NCBI GenBank assembly: GCA_016214985.1
Contig: JACRMM010000015.1
Location: 108,824-172,823 of the forward strand
DNA from: Deltaproteobacteria bacterium
Lineage (GTDB): Bacteria > Desulfobacterota > Deferrisomatia > Deferrisomatales > JACRMM01
Direction: 5' to 3'
Length of the DNA: 64,000 bases
The notes below the pieces were generated by a model. It did not search any database. It was not told the origin of the DNA and worked only from the letters and a program-made list of their open reading frames with translations. The translations under genes and the position numbers were made by a program. Positions 61,910 to 64,000 of the stretch are shown here, in pieces (position 1 is the first letter of the stretch; every line of letters starts with the position of its first letter).

Positions 61910-63883
61910 ATGGCGGACGAAGGGAGGGGGGCGGCGAGGGTCCTGGTCGTCGACGACGATGAGACCGTCCGAATGCTGGCCTGCGCGTCGCTGGGTGCGG
62001 CGGGCTTCGCCACGGAGGAGGCGTGCTGCGGCGAGGAGGCCCTGGCGGCCGCCGCGAGCCGGCCGCCGAACCTCGTCGTGCTCGACGTCGACCTCCCGGA
62101 CCTCAACGGTTTCGAGGTGTGTCGCCGTTTGCGGGCGGCCGATGCGACGAGGGACACCCCGATCTTGATGCTGACCGGATTCGCCGACCCCGACTCCATC
62201 CGTGAGGCCTTCGACGCCGGGGCGACCGAGTTCGAGGTGAAACCCCCCAACTGGCTCATCCTCGCCCAGAGGCTCCGCCAGATGCGGCAGACCAGCGCAG
62301 CCCGCGATGCGCTGCGCGAAAGTGAGGCCCGGCTGGCCGAGGCGCAGCGCATTGCCCGCCTCGGCTGGTGGGAGTGGGACGGCGCCCAGGGCAGCCTTCG
62401 CTGCTCGGAGGAGTTCTTCCCGATTTTTGGCCTGAAGGCCGAAGAGTTCGGCGCCAGCTTCGAGACGCTCCTGCTCTGTATCCACCCAGAGGACCGGGAC
62501 CGAGTGGCTCGCGAGATCCGGGCGGCCGTCGCCGACGGGCGCAGTTGCAGCCTGGATCACCGGATCATCCACGCGGACGGCTGCCTGCGGTTCGTGCACC
62601 AGGAGGTTCAGGTACGATCGGCACAGCGGCGCCCGGTGAGGGTGATCGCGACGATCCAGGACGTCACCGCGCAGAAGGAGAGCGAGGCGCAGATCCGCCA
62701 CCTGGCCTATTTCGACGGGCTCACGGGACTCCCGAACCGGCGGATGTTTCACGAGCGCGTCGACCTTGCCCTCGAGAGCGCACGCCGCCACCACCGACTG
62801 GCCGCCCTGCTCTTCCTTGATCTCGACCGCTTCAAGAGGATCAACGACACCCTGGGGCACGCCGTGGGCGACACCCTGCTCAAGCAGGTGGCCGACCGTT
62901 TGCAGGAGTGTCTGCGCCACACCGACTGCACCACGCGCCCGGGTCAGGAGGAGCCGGACGCGGTGATCGCGCGGCTCGGGGGCGACGAGTTCATCCTCCT
63001 CCTCTCGGAGATCGGCCGCGTGCAGGACGCCGCGCGCGTGGCCCGGCGCATCTTCGAGGCCCTGGGGCAGCCCTTCGAGCTCGCCTCCCAGGAGATCTCG
63101 GTCACCGGCAGCATCGGGATCGCGATCTACCCCTTCGACGGCGAAGACGGCGTGAGCCTGCTCAAGAACGCCGACACCGCCATGTACCACGCCAAGGATC
63201 AGGGGCGCGACAACTACCAGTTCTACAATGAGGCGATGAACGCCTCGGCCTTCGAGCGCTTGCTCCTCGAGGGAAGCCTCCGGCGGGCCGTCGAAAGGGA
63301 GGAGTTCACCCTCCACTATCAGCCGCAGGTGTCCTTACGCACGGGAGACGTGGTGGGCGCCGAGGCGCTTCTGCGCTGGAACCATCCCGAGCTGGGGCTC
63401 GTCTCCCCCGCGGACTTCATTCCCCTGGCCGAGGAAACGGGGCTCATCGTCCCGTTGGGCGAGTGGGCGCTGCGAGCCGCGTGCACGCAGGCCGCGAGGT
63501 GGCAGGCCGCCGGTCTGGCGCGCCTCCGCATCGCGGTGAACGTGTCCGGCCGGCAGTTCCGCAACGAAGAGTTCCTGCGGGTCGTCCGGACGACCCTGGA
63601 CACGAGCGGGCTCGACCCCTCCCTGCTCGACCTGGAGATCACCGAGACCCTGGTCACGGGCGACACCGCCGCGGCCATGCGCATCCTGGACGGCCTGAAG
63701 GGCATGGGCCTTCGGGTCTCGGTGGACGACTTCGGTACGGGCTATTCTTCCCTCAGCTACCTCAAACGGCTGCCCCTGAGCGCTCTCAAGATCGACCGGT
63801 CCTTCCTCAAGGGGGTCCCGGCCGAGGACGACCCCGTGGCGATCACCGCGGCCATCGTCTCCCTAGGAGCCTGTCGGACTTGA
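61910..63883 (+). CDS. Response regulator-PAS-GGDEF-EAL protein, truncated
   Basis: The 657-residue protein starts at ATG 61910 with GGGAGGGTGGAGG upstream. Residues 1-125 form a receiver ([33 protein letters not shown]). A PAS domain follows ([20 protein letters not shown]). The GGDEF domain has an intact [12 protein letters not shown]; the upstream inhibitory RxxD is absent (EEPD). The EAL domain starts correctly ([65 protein letters not shown]) but stops after TAAIVSL with GACRT. The AEGVET part is missing, so phosphodiesterase activity is unlikely while diguanylate cyclase activity may remain. The break coincides with an IS-like end. Confidence 0.88.
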   Translation: MADEGRGAARVLVVDDDETVRMLACASLGAAGFATEEACCGEEALAAAASRPPNLVVLDVDLPDLNGFEVCRRLRAADATRDTPILMLTGFADPDSIREAFDAGATEFEVKPPNWLILAQRLRQMRQTSAARDALRESEARLAEAQRIARLGWWEWDGAQGSLRCSEEFFPIFGLKAEEFGASFETLLLCIHPEDRDRVAREIRAAVADGRSCSLDHRIIHADGCLRFVHQEVQVRSAQRRPVRVIATIQDVTAQKESEAQIRHLAYFDGLTGLPNRRMFHERVDLALESARRHHRLAALLFLDLDRFKRINDTLGHAVGDTLLKQVADRLQECLRHTDCTTRPGQEEPDAVIARLGGDEFILLLSEIGRVQDAARVARRIFEALGQPFELASQEISVTGSIGIAIYPFDGEDGVSLLKNADTAMYHAKDQGRDNYQFYNEAMNASAFERLLLEGSLRRAVEREEFTLHYQPQVSLRTGDVVGAEALLRWNHPELGLVSPADFIPLAEETGLIVPLGEWALRAACTQAARWQAAGLARLRIAVNVSGRQFRNEEFLRVVRTTLDTSGLDPSLLDLEITETLVTGDTAAAMRILDGLKGMGLRVSVDDFGTGYSSLSYLKRLPLSALKIDRSFLKGVPAEDDPVAITAAIVSLGACRT

Positions 63884-64000
63884 GAAAACTGGCCCCATAA
63901 GATGGAAATGTTCTACATGCACAGAACTCGCGCTTTGCCGGAGAGCCGGTGCCTGCCGTGGGTCAAAGCCCGACCGGGCGGGCGCGGACGGCTTTGGAGC
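63865..64000. mobile_element. Left end of a probable insertion sequence (partial)
   Basis: The coding similarity of the EAL gene ends abruptly at CTAG followed by GAGCCTGTCGGACTTGAGA, and the rest of the window has no relation to EAL sequence. GAGCCTGTCGGACTT resembles terminal inverted repeats of transposons of the IS1182/IS4 kind. No transposase frame is visible in the remaining 135 bases. The family is not assigned. Confidence 0.5.

Overview
The window is very GC-rich, densely coded bacterial DNA. The gene content (a nif cofactor module, SixA-like and two-CW proteins, HD-GYP and GGDEF/EAL proteins, a chemoreceptor with a cysteine cluster) best fits a nitrogen-fixing, probably anaerobic member of the former Deltaproteobacteria, such as the Desulfobacterota. 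That placement is an inference from gene content.

Layout. 1-1044 holds the end of an unknown gene and a decayed REP-associated tyrosine transposase. 1099-5020 carries a DUF362 protein, an unknown protein behind a promoter and a long structured leader, a remnant of an MFS transporter and a membrane protein with two DUF3592 modules. 5341-10735 is housekeeping and signalling: a SecB-like protein, a hybrid histidine kinase and a zincin-like protein in one overlapping operon, an HD-GYP protein, QueH, a DUF2905 protein and a SpoU-type RNA methyltransferase.

The main feature, 10947-39787, is a contractile phage-tail-like injection system of about 28 kb. A short SARP/BTAD-type activator is followed by a promoter region with 11-bp-spaced heptamer repeats, the arrangement SARP proteins bind. 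About eighteen co-directional genes come next: terminator-like protein, sheath, tube, assembly chaperone, hub adaptor, tape measure, an 1869-residue subtilase fusion, gpD-like hub, gpV-like spike, PAAR tip, gp25, gpJ, a baseplate protein carrying a beta-propeller, two paralogous fibre-like proteins, a beta-rich protein and a caspase-family protease. I saw no AAA+ ATPase, capsid, terminase, integrase or lysis gene, so the locus looks like neither a prophage, a standard tailocin nor a textbook eCIS. It is the best candidate for an undescribed system.

40002-45933 contains a second transposase-like gene and a nif module on the minus strand (ferredoxin, nifE, nifN, nifB) behind a sigma-54-type promoter. 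46405-48571 has an RlmL-like methyltransferase, a small unknown gene and a SixA homologue that lacks its catalytic histidine. 48900-53092 is the biotin operon bioB-bioF-bioA-bioD behind a BirA-like operator, trailed by a nitroreductase pseudogene. 53501-57793 is an ABC exporter set (ATPase, double-FtsX permease, HlyD-type adaptor). 57862-61656 holds a chemoreceptor, a two-CW protein and a HerA-like ATPase on the minus strand. The window closes with a response regulator-PAS-GGDEF-EAL gene cut short by what looks like an insertion-sequence end.
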